Assembly (NCBI RefSeq): GCF_963693435.1
Contig: NZ_OY856306.1
Span: 434,001 to 498,000 of the forward strand
Direction: 5' to 3'
Source of the DNA: Pasteurella atlantica
GTDB taxonomy: Bacteria; Pseudomonadota; Gammaproteobacteria; Enterobacterales; Pasteurellaceae
Length of the DNA: 64,000 nucleotides
Part shown: positions 9,958 to 20,996 of the stretch, one piece after another
Layout of the letters: each line of letters opens with the position of its first letter
How positions within the stretch are numbered: position 1 is the stretch's first letter
Translations under genes and position numbers: made by a program
Notes under the pieces: model-generated
Databases searched by the model: none
Seen by the model: only the letters and a program-made list of their open reading frames with translations
Told to the model about the DNA's origin: nothing

Positions 9958-10013
9958 ACAAGCGGTCATATTTTAGATAAAATTTGCAAATTTTTATAAA
10001 AATCTAACCGCTT
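9958..10013. repeat. Inverted pair of uptake signal sequences between dnaK and dnaJ
   Basis: ACAAGCGGTC (9958-9967) faces ACCGCTT (10007-10013), with TTTGCAAA between them. Both halves match the ACAAGCGGT-type DNA uptake signal of the A. pleuropneumoniae group. The facing cores can pair as a 7-bp stem, so the pair may also act as a weak terminator. Confidence 0.75.
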
Positions 10014-10030
10014 ATGATTAGGTCAAAACA

Positions 10031-11155
10031 ATGTCAAAAAAAGATTATTACGAAATCCTTGGTTTAAACAAAGGGGCGAGTGAGCAAGAGATCAAACGAG
10101 CCTATAAACGTTTGGCAGCCAAGCACCACCCTGATAAACACCAAGGCAGTAAAGAAGCAGAAGAAAAATTTAAAGAGATCAAAGAAGCCTATGAAGTGTT
10201 AGGCGATCAAGAAAAACGCTCAATGTACGATCAATACGGTCATCAAGCCTTTGAACAAGGCGGGTTTGGTGGCGGATCAGGTGGATTCGGGGGTGGTTTT
10301 GGTGGCTTTGAAGATATTTTCAGCGAAATGTTCGGCGGCGGTGGTCGTGGACGTTCACGCGTAGTGCGTGGCGATGATCTGCAATATAACCTTGAAATTA
10401 CTCTTGAAGAAGCCGTTAAAGGTGTAAAAAAAGATATTCGCATTCAGACGCTTGTGCAATGCGATAACTGTCACGGTAGTGGTGCTGAGAAAGACTCTAA
10501 AGTATATACCTGTTCGCACTGTCACGGTAATGGACGAATTCGCCGTCAACAAGGTTTCTTTGTATCCGAAGCCATCTGCCCAAGCTGTAATGGAAGCGGT
10601 AAGAAAATCGAGAAAAAATGTAAATCTTGTTATGGTGAAGGGCGAGTTAATAAACCAAGAAGCCTTTCAGTTTCTATTCCTGCGGGAGTGGATACAGGCA
10701 ATCAATTACGTTTATCTGGTGAAGGTGCCGCAGGAGAGAATGGTGCACCAGCGGGCGATTTATACGTTGTCATTCACGTTAAACCACACGATATTTTTGA
10801 ACGTGATGGTTCAAACCTTTATTGTGAAGTACCGATTAGCTTTACAATGGCGGCTCTTGGTGGTGAAATTGAAGTACCAACCCTTGAAGGCCGAGTAAAA
10901 TTAAAAATACCAGCAGAAACCCAAACGGGGAAATTATTCCGAGTGCGTGGTAAAGGTGTAGTGTCTCCTCGTGGTGGGTATGCAGGTGATTTAATTTGTA
11001 AAGTGACCATTGAAACTCCTGTTTCATTAACGGACGAGCAAAAAGAGTTACTTAGAAAATTAGAAGAAACCCTTGAAGGGCATAAAAAACATCGCCCAAA
11101 ACACGATGGTTTTTTTGACGGCGTAAAACGTTTTTTTGATACGCTAGGTAAGTAA
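10031..11155 (+). CDS. dnaJ: Chaperone DnaJ (Hsp40)
   Basis: A full-length DnaJ of 374 residues. It has a J domain with the HPD motif at residues 33-35, then a Gly/Phe-rich linker (about 75-115). The zinc domain has four CxxCxGxG-type repeats ([32 protein letters not shown]), followed by the C-terminal substrate-binding domains. It delivers unfolded clients to DnaK and stimulates its ATPase. The gene follows dnaK on the same strand and is probably co-transcribed from the heat-shock promoter by read-through of the intergenic hairpins. A strong terminator lies about 50 bp downstream. Confidence 0.98.
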   Translation: MSKKDYYEILGLNKGASEQEIKRAYKRLAAKHHPDKHQGSKEAEEKFKEIKEAYEVLGDQEKRSMYDQYGHQAFEQGGFGGGSGGFGGGFGGFEDIFSEMFGGGGRGRSRVVRGDDLQYNLEITLEEAVKGVKKDIRIQTLVQCDNCHGSGAEKDSKVYTCSHCHGNGRIRRQQGFFVSEAICPSCNGSGKKIEKKCKSCYGEGRVNKPRSLSVSIPAGVDTGNQLRLSGEGAAGENGAPAGDLYVVIHVKPHDIFERDGSNLYCEVPISFTMAALGGEIEVPTLEGRVKLKIPAETQTGKLFRVRGKGVVSPRGGYAGDLICKVTIETPVSLTDEQKELLRKLEETLEGHKKHRPKHDGFFDGVKRFFDTLGK

Positions 11156-11206
11156 TTTAATAAAAAATTAAAGGTAAATAATCATATTATTCTGTCATAT
11201 TATAAA

Positions 11207-11242
11207 AAAATCGCTCTAAGATTTTTATCTTAGAGCGATTTT
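11207..11242. terminator. Bidirectional terminator between dnaJ and glgP
   Basis: A perfect 16-bp stem (11207-11222 and 11227-11242) closes a TTTT loop, with A-rich and T-rich ends. It can therefore end both the dnaJ transcript (+) and the converging glycogen operon (-). Confidence 0.88.
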
Positions 11243-11258
11243 GATTATTTAAATATCT

Positions 11259-13721
11259 CTACTTTTTTGATATTAATGGTGTTGTCTTCCAAATTTTTTC
11301 TGCATATTCTGCAATTGTACGATCTGATGAGAAGAAACTCATATTCACAATATTTTGTAATGCACTATCAACCCATTCTTGTTGGTTTTGATATTTTTGA
11401 TCCACTAATTTCTGTGTTTCAACATAACTTCTGAAATCAGCAAAGGCTTGATAATAATCGTAAGATTTTAATCCATTTAATAAATCTTGGTAACGACTAG
11501 GCTCTTCAGGTGAGAAACTTCCATTTGCAATTTGATCAATAACAGTACGTAGTTGCTCATCAGACTGATAAATCTCAAAAGGACGATAGCCATTTTCACG
11601 TAGTGTCTCAACTTGCTCAACGGTATTACCAAAAATAAAAATATGATCTTCACCTACATTCTCTAAGATTTCAACATTCGCACCATCGAGTGTACCTAAT
11701 GTTAATGCACCATTTAATGCAAACTTCATATTACTTGTTCCAGATGCTTCTGTTCCAGCAAGAGATATTTGTTCTGAAATATCTGCAGCAGGAATAATAA
11801 TTTGTGCAAGGCTTACGCTGTAGTTCGGGATAAAGACAAGTTTTAAGCGACCTTTTAAACGTTCATCATTGTTGATCACTTTTGCAACATCATTAATTAA
11901 GTTAATGGTTTGTTTCGCTGCATAATAAGCTGATGCGGCTTTACCTGCGAGAATAAACACTCTTGGTGTCCAATCTTTTTCAGGGTTAGCAATCATTTCA
12001 TTATAACGAGTAACAATATGTAATACGTTTAAAATTTGACGTTTATATTCGTGAATACGTTTTACTTGAACATCAAATAAAGCATCTGGATCGAGTTCAA
12101 TGCCTAACTCTTTTTTAACATAATTTGCTAAACGCTCTTTATTGGCTCGTTTAATTTGTGGAATCGCTTGTTTAAGTTCAGAATCGTGAAGGTGCTCTTT
12201 TAATTTTTCAAGTTGTCCTAAATCACGTCGCCACTCTGTACCAATATATTTATCAAATAGTGCAGATAAATCTTGGTTTGCCACAGCAATCCAACGACGA
12301 GGCGTAATACCATTTGTAACATTAGTGAAACGCTCTGGATAAATACGAGCAAAATCAGCAAAAGTAGAACTTACCATTAAGTCAGAATGAATGGCTGCTA
12401 CACCATTGACTTTGTGTGATCCAACAACAGATAGCCATCCCATTCTCACTTTTCTATAATGCCCTTCTTCAATAAGTGAAACTCGACGAATGAAATCATC
12501 ATCCGAAGTCACATTTGCTCTTACGTAATCTAAGAAATGCTCATTAATTTCAAAAATGATTTGTAAATGACGAGGTAAGATTTTTGCCATCATTTCTACA
12601 GGCCAAGTTTCTAACGCCTCAGACATTAAGGTATGACAAGTATAAGAAAATATACTGCAACACATTTTCCACGCATCTTCCCATTCATAACCTTCTTGAT
12701 CAATTAAAATATACATTAATTCAGGAATTGCTAAAGCTGGATGAGTATCATTTAAATGAATAGCAATTTTATCTGCCAAATTATCTAATGTTTTATGTGT
12801 GCGTTTATGACGTTTTAAAATATCTTGTAGTGATGCTGAAACTAAAAAATACTCTTGACGTAAACGTAATTCTTTTCCTGCCCAAGTCGAATCATCAGGA
12901 TAAAGTACTCGAGAAACATTTTCGATCGCTGAACGTTTTTCTATCGCTCCGAAGTAGTCACCTTTATTAAAATCACTTAAATCAAAAGTATCCCCTGCAT
13001 TTGCACTCCATAAACGTAAAGTTGCAGCTGAATCATTTTGATAACCAGGGATCATTTGATCATACGCCAAAGCAGTTAATTCTTCATCATTTTTCCAAAT
13101 ACATTTTTTACCTTCAAAATAAATATGTCCACCAAAACGAATATTAAAACGTTTAGAAGGACGAATAAATTCCCAAGGGGCATCTTTTTCAAGCCAAGCA
13201 TCTGGCGTTTCAACTTGGCGTCCATCATCAATAACTTGTTGGAACATACCGTATTCATAACGAATACCATACCCCATTCCTGGAATACCTAAAGTGGCGA
13301 TAGAATCCATAAAACAAGCTGCTAAACGACCCAATCCACCATTACCTAATCCTGGATCAACTTCTTTTTCTAATACATCTTCTAAATCAACATCTAATTT
13401 AGCCAATGCTTCTTTTGTTAATTCATATATTCCTTCAGCAATTAAAGCATTAGATAAAGTACGTCCTATCAAAAACTCCATAGAAAGATAATAAACTCGT
13501 TTGGTTTCTTTACTTCTAGCTTGATGTGCAGTAGAAATCCATCCTTCTGTGACTAAATCTCGTACTGCATATAACGTTGCATTTAACCAATCTCTTTGAC
13601 TTGCCTCTTCAGGCGAGCGTCCGATTAGAAAAATCAACTTATAAACGATCATATTTTTTAACGTTTCTGAGTTATCTTTTAAATGATCATATAAAAAAGG
13701 AAACTGAATATCTCTTGTCAT
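11259..13721 (-). CDS. glgP: Glycogen phosphorylase
   Basis: An 820-residue glycogen/maltodextrin phosphorylase. The pyridoxal-phosphate lysine is Lys666 in the signature [15 protein letters not shown]-terminal substrate and domain motifs such as [14 protein letters not shown] (near residue 75) and [15 protein letters not shown] are in place. It releases glucose-1-phosphate from the ends of glycogen chains. It is the last gene of the operon, 89 bp after glgA, and its position with the synthesis genes favours the name glgP over malP. The terminator shared with dnaJ lies about 15 bp beyond its stop codon. No truncation or missing key residue seen. Confidence 0.95.
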   Translation of the reverse strand: MTRDIQFPFLYDHLKDNSETLKNMIVYKLIFLIGRSPEEASQRDWLNATLYAVRDLVTEGWISTAHQARSKETKRVYYLSMEFLIGRTLSNALIAEGIYELTKEALAKLDVDLEDVLEKEVDPGLGNGGLGRLAACFMDSIATLGIPGMGYGIRYEYGMFQQVIDDGRQVETPDAWLEKDAPWEFIRPSKRFNIRFGGHIYFEGKKCIWKNDEELTALAYDQMIPGYQNDSAATLRLWSANAGDTFDLSDFNKGDYFGAIEKRSAIENVSRVLYPDDSTWAGKELRLRQEYFLVSASLQDILKRHKRTHKTLDNLADKIAIHLNDTHPALAIPELMYILIDQEGYEWEDAWKMCCSIFSYTCHTLMSEALETWPVEMMAKILPRHLQIIFEINEHFLDYVRANVTSDDDFIRRVSLIEEGHYRKVRMGWLSVVGSHKVNGVAAIHSDLMVSSTFADFARIYPERFTNVTNGITPRRWIAVANQDLSALFDKYIGTEWRRDLGQLEKLKEHLHDSELKQAIPQIKRANKERLANYVKKELGIELDPDALFDVQVKRIHEYKRQILNVLHIVTRYNEMIANPEKDWTPRVFILAGKAASAYYAAKQTINLINDVAKVINNDERLKGRLKLVFIPNYSVSLAQIIIPAADISEQISLAGTEASGTSNMKFALNGALTLGTLDGANVEILENVGEDHIFIFGNTVEQVETLRENGYRPFEIYQSDEQLRTVIDQIANGSFSPEEPSRYQDLLNGLKSYDYYQAFADFRSYVETQKLVDQKYQNQQEWVDSALQNIVNMSFFSSDRTIAEYAEKIWKTTPLISKK

Positions 13722-13810
13722 AATTTGCTTTTACTCCAAATACTAATATACATAAAAGAGCAGATACTATACTTTTTTATGCTAAAAATAAAACGCTTTT
13801 TATCTTTTTA

Positions 13811-15238
13811 CTAAGACTGATACAATTGTTGGTAATGTTTAGCAGATATTTTCCAGCCAAAATCTTGCTCCATTGCTACAGTTCTAACACTAAACCATAA
13901 ACGTTGTTTTTGCCATAATGTGAATGCATTGCAAATTGCTTGGCTTAATGCTTCTGAGCTAGCATCATCAAAAACAAAACCTGTTGCTGTACGAGCTTTT
14001 ATATTTTCCGATGTACTATTCACTACTGTATCCGCCAATCCACCCGTCGAGCGAACTAATGGCAAAGTACCATATTTTAAACCATATAATTGAGTTAGCC
14101 CACAAGGTTCAAAACGACTTGGTACTAAAATCACATCGCCACCCGCAATAATCAAATGTGATAATGCCTCATCATAACCAATTCTAACCGCTATATTTTC
14201 TGGATAACGAATAGCTAATTCATTAATATTCTGCTCTAACTCTGTTGCACCAGAACCTAAAATAACTAATTGCCCACCTTGTTTAACAATTTCTTCGGCA
14301 CTATCAACAACTAAATCTACGCCTTTTTGCTCAGTTAAACGTGTAACCATTACAAATAACAATGCATCAGCTTGCTGTGGTAAATTAAAATAAGATTGTA
14401 GCTTTTCTTTATTCTTACGCTTCTTGGTCATAAATTTAAGTTTATAATGATCTTTTATGTATGGGTCATTATTTGGATGCCAAATATTTTCATCTACACC
14501 ATTTAAAATACCAAATAATTTACCTTGTTGCTCTAATGTTGCAAGCAAACCTTCTAATCCATAGCCAAATTCTGACGTTGTAATCTCTTTTGCATAAGTT
14601 GGGCTCACCGCTGTTACTTTATCAGAATAATAGAGTCCTGATTTTAAATAAGAAATTTGCCCATTCAACTCTAATCCATTGATATTAAACATTTCACTTG
14701 GTAATCCAATTTCATATAAATGATCTGCAGAAAAATTACCTTGATAAGCCAGATTATGAATAGTAAAAATGGATTTTGCAGGGCGACCTTTATGAGCTAA
14801 ATAAGCACTGGTTAAACCTGCGTGCCAATCATGAGCGTGTACCACCTCAGCTTTCCACCAGCTGTCTAAACCTGTTGTTAACTCTGCCCCTACCCAGCCT
14901 AGTAATGCAAAACGTTTGTAGTTATCAAGATAATCATTGTAATTTTCATCATAATAAGGATTGCCTTCACGAGCATATAAATGGGGTGCATCAATCAAAT
15001 AAACACCAATACCATTATACTCACCGTAACGTAATATGATATGCCCTGCAAAATTATCAAATTCATTAACAATAACAGTGTTTGTTATACCTGCAATAAT
15101 TGCAGGATAAGCTGGTAATACTACTCTTGCATCAATACCAATTTCTTTTTGTGCAAAGGGCAATGCTCCAAGAACATCGGCTAACCCACCAGTTTTTAAC
15201 AGTGGATATAATTCCGAACAAACGTGTAAAACTCTCAT
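13811..15238 (-). CDS. glgA: Glycogen synthase (ADP-glucose type)
   Basis: The 475-residue protein is a GT5 family glycogen synthase. The ADP-glucose binding KTGGL motif is at residues 15-19, and a C-terminal region with PSRFEPCGLTQLYGLKYGT and STGGLADTV forms the second sugar-nucleotide site. It adds glucose from ADP-glucose to the growing alpha-1,4 chain. The gene follows glgC, which makes its substrate, after 112 bp that contain two perfect hairpins just ahead of the ribosome binding site (AAGGATAATTAA before ATG). These may tune its expression relative to glgC. Confidence 0.96.
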   Translation of the reverse strand: MRVLHVCSELYPLLKTGGLADVLGALPFAQKEIGIDARVVLPAYPAIIAGITNTVIVNEFDNFAGHIILRYGEYNGIGVYLIDAPHLYAREGNPYYDENYNDYLDNYKRFALLGWVGAELTTGLDSWWKAEVVHAHDWHAGLTSAYLAHKGRPAKSIFTIHNLAYQGNFSADHLYEIGLPSEMFNINGLELNGQISYLKSGLYYSDKVTAVSPTYAKEITTSEFGYGLEGLLATLEQQGKLFGILNGVDENIWHPNNDPYIKDHYKLKFMTKKRKNKEKLQSYFNLPQQADALLFVMVTRLTEQKGVDLVVDSAEEIVKQGGQLVILGSGATELEQNINELAIRYPENIAVRIGYDEALSHLIIAGGDVILVPSRFEPCGLTQLYGLKYGTLPLVRSTGGLADTVVNSTSENIKARTATGFVFDDASSEALSQAICNAFTLWQKQRLWFSVRTVAMEQDFGWKISAKHYQQLYQS

Positions 15239-15259
15239 TTAATTATCCTTTTCAATATA

Positions 15260-15315
15260 CAATACTAATAAAAATTAGTATTGTAGAGGCAGATAATATC
15301 CTACCCTGCCTCTAC
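15260..15315 (-). promoter_or_regulatory. Two adjacent perfect hairpins between glgC and glgA
   Basis: In the direction of transcription a stem GTAGAGGCAG/CTGCCTCTAC (15306-15315 with 15283-15292, 13-base loop) is followed at once by a second stem CAATACTAAT/ATTAGTATTG (15260-15269 with 15274-15283, 4-base loop). Both stems are 10 bp and perfect. No strong T-run follows, so a role in mRNA processing, stability or partial termination is more likely than full termination. Confidence 0.55.
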
Positions 15316-15350
15316 AAAATTAACTATTACAATAAATAGTCACATTTACT

Positions 15351-16658
15351 TTAATCTAAGTGTTCTTCATGAATCACTTCTTTACCTAGTAACTTTTCAA
15401 TCATAGGTTTAGTGACTAATACTACCTTATCTGTACTACTCACTCTAAAACGCTGACGATCCGATTCCAAATCTAATCCTATTTCTGTACCATCAGGAAT
15501 ATTTACATTACGATCAATAATACAATTTCTTAATGTACAGTTCTTACCAATAGTGACCTCTGGCAGAACAACACAGTACTCAACCATTGAACCTTCATTT
15601 ACAGTAATATGGTCAAATAATACAGAATTACTAATACCTGCATCAGTAATCACACAACCACCAGCAATTAATGAATTATCTACAGGTTTACTATCTGATT
15701 TCTTATAAAAAAACTTAGATGGATAGGTCTGAATTGGATTACCACGAATTGGCCAGCGTTGATCATAAATATCCAGTTGTGGGTTTTCAGAAACTAAATC
15801 AATATTTGATTGCCAGAAACTATCTAATGTACCCACATCACGCCAATAAATTTCACCTTCAGTATTACGTCCCATACAAGAACGGCTAAACGGATGGGCG
15901 TACAATACACCTTCTTTTAAAGTACGAGGCAAAATATCTTTACCAAAATCGTGAGAAGTGTAAGGCGTTTCAACCTCTTTTTCTAATACTTCATATAAAT
16001 AGTCGGCATCAAACACATAAATTCCCATTGATGCTAATGAAATATCAGGTCTGCCAATCATTGCTGGTGGGTTTTCTGGTTTTTCTACAAAAGATTTTAC
16101 TTTTAAATTTTCATCAACCGCCATCACACCAAATTCAGATGCAATTTTACGATCAACTTCAATACAGCCAACCGTACATTTTGCACCACTTGAAATATGG
16201 TCAAGTAACATTTGACTATAATCTTGTTTATAAATATGATCCCCTGCCAAAATTAATACGTATTTGGGGCGATAATGATTACGTAAAATTGCCATATTTT
16301 GATAAACCGCATCAGCCGTACCACGATACCAAGTTGAATTATCAATTTGTTGACGAGCTGGCAACATATCGACAAATTCACCTTTTTCTTGTGGTAAAAA
16401 TGACCAACCACGTTGTAAATGACGTAATAAGGAATGGGCAGCATATTGGGTTACTACACCAATACGGTTTAATCCCGAGTTAATACAATTAGATAATGCA
16501 AAATCAATAATACGGCGGTTACCTCCAAAATAAAGTGCTGGTTTTGCTCGTTTATCTGTTAGTTCGTGAAGACGAGAACCTCGCCCACCTGCCAAAATAA
16601 GTACTAATGTGTCTTTTACCACTTCGTATTTATTTGGGGATTTTGTCATACTACTCAT
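15351..16658 (-). CDS. glgC: Glucose-1-phosphate adenylyltransferase
   Basis: A 435-residue ADP-glucose pyrophosphorylase. The nucleotidyltransferase signature LAGGRGSRLHELTDKRAKPA lies at residues 22-41, AGDHIYKQDY near residue 140, and a C-terminal left-handed beta-helix region has repeated hexapeptides (for example VTIGKNCTLRNCIID). It makes ADP-glucose from glucose-1-phosphate and ATP, the controlled step of bacterial glycogen synthesis. The 53-bp gap to glgX upstream and the shared strand place it in the glg operon. The arginine/lysine-rich N-terminal allosteric region is present, so regulation by sugar phosphates is likely, as in the family. Confidence 0.96.
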   Translation of the reverse strand: MSSMTKSPNKYEVVKDTLVLILAGGRGSRLHELTDKRAKPALYFGGNRRIIDFALSNCINSGLNRIGVVTQYAAHSLLRHLQRGWSFLPQEKGEFVDMLPARQQIDNSTWYRGTADAVYQNMAILRNHYRPKYVLILAGDHIYKQDYSQMLLDHISSGAKCTVGCIEVDRKIASEFGVMAVDENLKVKSFVEKPENPPAMIGRPDISLASMGIYVFDADYLYEVLEKEVETPYTSHDFGKDILPRTLKEGVLYAHPFSRSCMGRNTEGEIYWRDVGTLDSFWQSNIDLVSENPQLDIYDQRWPIRGNPIQTYPSKFFYKKSDSKPVDNSLIAGGCVITDAGISNSVLFDHITVNEGSMVEYCVVLPEVTIGKNCTLRNCIIDRNVNIPDGTEIGLDLESDRQRFRVSSTDKVVLVTKPMIEKLLGKEVIHEEHLD

Positions 16659-16711
16659 AGTTACTCCTTATTTCCATTAAATTCATTATTGAATTTAATC
16701 TGTTAATTAAA

Positions 16712-18676
16712 CTATTTCTGTAAAATACAAAAAGTAAGATTATCAACTTTTAATACATCTTCTTGTAAAATTACATCTGTATTACTATATACTGTCTCCC
16801 ATTTCTCTTTGGATAGTAAAAAGGTCTGTGGCTGTGATTTAGCATTCACTAACAATAACCATTGATTATCTAATAATATTTGAAAGGCTTCCGTTTCATT
16901 ATTGTGCCAATCAGCTTCTCTCATCGGTTGACCATTCACATTTAGCCAGCTCACATTATTTTCATTCCACCACTTATCTTTTGATAAACTTAATATCTGT
17001 TTGCGTATCGCAATTATCTTTTTAGTTACATCAAATAACTCTTTCTCAAAGGTATTCCATTTTAACCAAGCGGTTTGATTATCTTGGCAATACGCATTAT
17101 TATTGCCATATTGAGAATTACCAAATTCATCGCCCGCCAATAACATTGGAACACCATTTGCTAAGAGCAAACTACATAACAATCCACAACTTGTAAAAAA
17201 TCGATCTAATTTCACCGCTTCTGGAATGTCATCAAGCCCTTCAATGCCGTGGTTATAACTATAATTTTCATTCCGTCCATCATTGTTATTTTCGCCGTTG
17301 GCTAAATTATGTTTCTGGTTATAACAGGTCAAATCTTTTAAGGTAAAACCATCGTGTGCTGTAATAAAATTAATCGAATTATGGGGTAAATAGCCTTCGC
17401 GCTGATAAATATCGCTCGACCCTGAAAAACGCTGTGCAAATGCACCTAGTTCACCACTTTTCCATAACCAAAAACGGCACATATCATCACGAAAACGATC
17501 ATTCCATTCAGAAAAATAAACAGGAAAATTACCCACTTGATAACCCCCTTCACCAATATCCCAAGGTTCTGCAATAAACTTACATTTTTGTAAACTCGGT
17601 ATTTCTGCTATCTCTTCGAATAATTTTGCTTTGGGATTAAATGCTGGTGTTTCTCGTCCTAAGGTTGGGGCTAAGTCAAAACGGAAACCATCGACGTGGC
17701 ACTCTTCCACCCAATATCTTAAACAATCTATTACCCAACGGCGACCAATCTCAGAAGACACGTTGAGCATATTTCCACAGCCTGTTGCATTGATATATTC
17801 TCCTTGATCATTCCGCCAATAATAGGTTTCATCATCAATACCACGCTGACAAAAAGTTGGAAAATCTTTTTCTGATTCCGCACTGTGGTTAAACACCACA
17901 TCAAGCACCACTTCAATTCCTGCTTTGTGTAACGCCTTAACCATTTCTTTAAATTCAGAAAGTGGCGACGTCCCTTTTCGTCCTGACCAATATTTAGGCT
18001 CAACCGTAAACATTGCCAAAGGATTATATCCCCAATAATTATGCAAGCCTTTTTCTTGTAAATGCGGTTCATCTAAATGGTAATTAACCGGCAATAGCTC
18101 TAAGGTCGTAATCCCTAGCTCTTTTAAATAAGCAATCATTTTAGAGTGAGCCACACCCACATAAGTGCCTCGAATATTTTCAGGTAAATCTTCTCGTAGT
18201 TTGGTTAAGCCTTTCACATTTGCTTCATAAATAATGGTGTCTGCCCAAGCAATATTAGGGGATTGATCATCTTGCCACGCAAATTTATCTTCAAAAATGA
18301 CCGCTTTCGGGGCAAGGTGAGCGTTATCTCTTGGATCATTTAATAAAAACCACGATCGTTTTTCTGCATTACTCAGATCTGGCTTTCCAACAACTTCTTT
18401 TGCATAAGGATCAAGAATCAATTTATTTGGATTTAAGCCATCGCCATACAAACGATAACCATACTTCATACCACAACTTACATTGGATAACCAAATATGC
18501 CAAATATCTTCACTTTGGTGCATCAAATATCGGGTTTCTTCATCATCTTCAAAAATACACAACTCAATAGCGGTGGCTTTTGATGAAAAAATTGCAAAAT
18601 TAAATCCATCAATATTCTCTTGAATTTGCTTTGTACAACCTAGTGGATAAGGTTTACCTTTATTTATCTTATTCAT
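16712..18676 (-). CDS. glgX: Glycogen debranching enzyme
   Basis: The 654-residue GH13 enzyme has an N-terminal carbohydrate-binding-like domain (about residues 10-110) and a catalytic barrel. Candidate nucleophile Asp334 lies in DGFRFDLAPTLGRE, and the acid/base glutamate in the FIAEPWDIG segment that follows. It cuts the alpha-1,6 stubs left by phosphorylase. It begins 10 bp after glgB and precedes glgC, so it is translated from the same message. The size is that of GlgX (about 655 residues) rather than isoamylases from other families. Confidence 0.94.
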   Translation of the reverse strand: MNKINKGKPYPLGCTKQIQENIDGFNFAIFSSKATAIELCIFEDDEETRYLMHQSEDIWHIWLSNVSCGMKYGYRLYGDGLNPNKLILDPYAKEVVGKPDLSNAEKRSWFLLNDPRDNAHLAPKAVIFEDKFAWQDDQSPNIAWADTIIYEANVKGLTKLREDLPENIRGTYVGVAHSKMIAYLKELGITTLELLPVNYHLDEPHLQEKGLHNYWGYNPLAMFTVEPKYWSGRKGTSPLSEFKEMVKALHKAGIEVVLDVVFNHSAESEKDFPTFCQRGIDDETYYWRNDQGEYINATGCGNMLNVSSEIGRRWVIDCLRYWVEECHVDGFRFDLAPTLGRETPAFNPKAKLFEEIAEIPSLQKCKFIAEPWDIGEGGYQVGNFPVYFSEWNDRFRDDMCRFWLWKSGELGAFAQRFSGSSDIYQREGYLPHNSINFITAHDGFTLKDLTCYNQKHNLANGENNNDGRNENYSYNHGIEGLDDIPEAVKLDRFFTSCGLLCSLLLANGVPMLLAGDEFGNSQYGNNNAYCQDNQTAWLKWNTFEKELFDVTKKIIAIRKQILSLSKDKWWNENNVSWLNVNGQPMREADWHNNETEAFQILLDNQWLLLVNAKSQPQTFLLSKEKWETVYSNTDVILQEDVLKVDNLTFCILQK

Positions 18677-18686
18677 TTGCTATCTA

Positions 18687-20879
18687 TTATTTGTCTAATT
18701 TTAAATATATGGTTGCCAATGGCGGAACAGCAACCTTAATAGATTGTGCTTTTCCGTGAGAGTCAATAGATTCAGCCTCTACTTTCCCTAAATTACCCAT
18801 ATTCGATCCCATATAAAGTGCTGAATCAGAGTTTAAGATCTCTGTATATGTCCCCATTTCATTGACACCAATACGATATTCATTATGTGGCACTGGGGTA
18901 AAATTACTGATGACAATAATACGCTCGCCACTGTGAGTACGGCGTTCAAAGGCAAAAACAGAATTTTGATGATCATCTGCAACTAACCATTCAAACCCAT
19001 TAGGATCACAATCTAATTCAAATAATGGGGCATTTCGTTGATAGGTATGGTTAAGATCTTTTACAAAATCTTGTACCCCTTTGTGCCAACCACCACCGTG
19101 ATTTTCATCTAATAAGAACCAATCTAAACTTTCTTGATAATCCCACTCACGCCCTTGTGCAAATTCATTACCCATAAAGAGTAATTTTTTACCTGGATGT
19201 CCCCACATATAACCATAATAAGCACGTAAATTCGCAAATTTCTGCCACGTATCTCCCGGCATTTTACCCAATAAAGAGGATTTACCGTGAACCACTTCAT
19301 CGTGTGAAAGCGGTAACACAAAGTTTTCGCTGTATTGATACATCATTCCAAAGGTCATTTGATTATGATGATGCTGACGATAAATCGGATCTTTTTGCAT
19401 ATAGGATAAAGTGTCATTCATCCATCCCATATTCCATTTAAAATTAAAACCAAGTCCACCATTTTCTAAAGGATGTGTTACACCAGTAAAAGAAGTAGAT
19501 TCTTCGGCAAAAGACACCGCACCATTCATCTCTTTATTGATTAAGTAATTCGTTTGTTTTAAAAATTCAATCGCTTCTAGATTTTCACGCCCACCATATT
19601 GATTTGGGATCCACTCCCCTTCTTTACGGCTATAATCACGATAAACCATCGACGCCACCGCATCAACACGGATTCCATCTAAGCCAAAGCGTTCCAACCA
19701 ATATAACGCGTTGCTGACCAAGAAATTACGCACTTCATTACGACCATAATTATAAATAAGGGTATTCCAATCTTGATGATAGCCTTCTTTTGGATCAGCG
19801 TGTTCGTATAATGCCGTGCCATCAAACGCGACTAAGCCGTGAGTATCACTTGGGAAATGTCCAGGCACCCAATCTAAAATGACATTTAATCCTGCTTCGT
19901 GTGCTTTATCAATTAAACGTTTAAAACTTTCTGGTGAACCAAAGCGACTGGTTGGAGAATATAATCCAATAGGTTGATAGCCCCAAGAACCATCAAAAGG
20001 AAACTCAGAAAGGGGTAAAAACTCAATATGAGTAAAGCCCATTTCTTTTACATAAGGAATTAGCTCATCAGCAAGCTGATCATAATTAAGCCAATAATTA
20101 TTTTCGACATTACGACGCCACGAACCTAAATGCACTTCATAGATAGAAATCGGTTGATCAGATTGATTCGCTTTACGACGTTGTGCTGTCATTTCTACTA
20201 TTTCAGGCAACATACTCACTTGTGATGCCGTATCAGGACGAAGTTGGGAGCTAAACGCATAAGGATCAGCTTTTAAACGTAATTGATCATTACAATCAAT
20301 CAGTTCAAATTTATAATATTGTCCAAGGGATACTTTTGGTAAAAATAGTTCCCAAATACCACTTGAAAAATGTTTTTGCATTGGATGACGACGCCCATCC
20401 CAATAATTAAAATCCCCCACCACAGAAACACGTTTAGCATTTGGTGCCCACAAACGGAAAACAACACCAGAAATGCCATCGCACTCCGCAAAATGAGCAC
20501 CTAAAATTTCATAAGGTCTATGATGTGAACCTTCTGAAAGCAACCAATTATCCAATTCATCCACCATAGGATGAAAACGATAAGGATCTTCAATAATTTG
20601 AGATTCATTACCCCAAAATACCTGTAACTGATAATCATAAAAAGAATGGGTATCTGGTGTTATACCAGCAAAGAAACCTCGCTCATCAAGCGGCGATAAT
20701 TCAAATAAAATTTGCTGATTTTCTCGCTCAATCACTAATACTCGTGTGGCATCAGGTAACAATACTCGAATTTCTATGCCATTATCGGTTTCGTGCATAC
20801 CTAAAACAGAGAAAGGGACAGAACACTGCCCATTAAAAAAAGCATTAATTTCTGCTTGGGATACTAATTCTGTTATCAT
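18687..20879 (-). CDS. glgB: 1,4-alpha-glucan branching enzyme
   Basis: The 730-residue protein is a GH13 branching enzyme with two N-terminal beta domains (to about residue 225), a catalytic barrel and a C-terminal all-beta domain. Candidate nucleophile Asp406 lies in [11 protein letters not shown], and the acid/base glutamate in FAEEST soon after. It introduces alpha-1,6 branches into glycogen. It is the first gene of the glgBXCAP operon. A good CRP site lies 101-117 bp upstream of its start, fitting cAMP control of carbon storage. The other glg genes follow with short gaps. Confidence 0.96.
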   Translation of the reverse strand: MITELVSQAEINAFFNGQCSVPFSVLGMHETDNGIEIRVLLPDATRVLVIERENQQILFELSPLDERGFFAGITPDTHSFYDYQLQVFWGNESQIIEDPYRFHPMVDELDNWLLSEGSHHRPYEILGAHFAECDGISGVVFRLWAPNAKRVSVVGDFNYWDGRRHPMQKHFSSGIWELFLPKVSLGQYYKFELIDCNDQLRLKADPYAFSSQLRPDTASQVSMLPEIVEMTAQRRKANQSDQPISIYEVHLGSWRRNVENNYWLNYDQLADELIPYVKEMGFTHIEFLPLSEFPFDGSWGYQPIGLYSPTSRFGSPESFKRLIDKAHEAGLNVILDWVPGHFPSDTHGLVAFDGTALYEHADPKEGYHQDWNTLIYNYGRNEVRNFLVSNALYWLERFGLDGIRVDAVASMVYRDYSRKEGEWIPNQYGGRENLEAIEFLKQTNYLINKEMNGAVSFAEESTSFTGVTHPLENGGLGFNFKWNMGWMNDTLSYMQKDPIYRQHHHNQMTFGMMYQYSENFVLPLSHDEVVHGKSSLLGKMPGDTWQKFANLRAYYGYMWGHPGKKLLFMGNEFAQGREWDYQESLDWFLLDENHGGGWHKGVQDFVKDLNHTYQRNAPLFELDCDPNGFEWLVADDHQNSVFAFERRTHSGERIIVISNFTPVPHNEYRIGVNEMGTYTEILNSDSALYMGSNMGNLGKVEAESIDSHGKAQSIKVAVPPLATIYLKLDK

Positions 20880-20980
20880 AAATTCTGCCTATTTTTGTTT
20901 TTTGTATATTGAAATATTTGGTTGGTATTAACAAAAATATACAGAGTTACAGTTAAAAAGCAATTGGTTTCATTGTAACT

Positions 20981-20996
20981 TGTGATCTCTATCAAA
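20981..20996. promoter_or_regulatory. CRP binding site upstream of the glg operon
   Basis: TGTGATCTCTATCAAA matches the CRP consensus TGTGA-N6-TCACA at nine of ten positions. It lies 101-117 bp before the glgB start and more than 530 bp from tpsB, so the glg operon is the likely target. Confidence 0.65.

Noticed and set aside
10452-10898. A 148-codon open frame overlapping dnaJ in another frame
   Set aside because: It lies wholly inside the zinc-finger and C-terminal coding part of dnaJ and has no ribosome binding site or recognisable domain.
16028-16483. A 151-codon + strand frame over glgC
   Set aside because: Antisense to the well-conserved glgC coding sequence, with no motif of its own.
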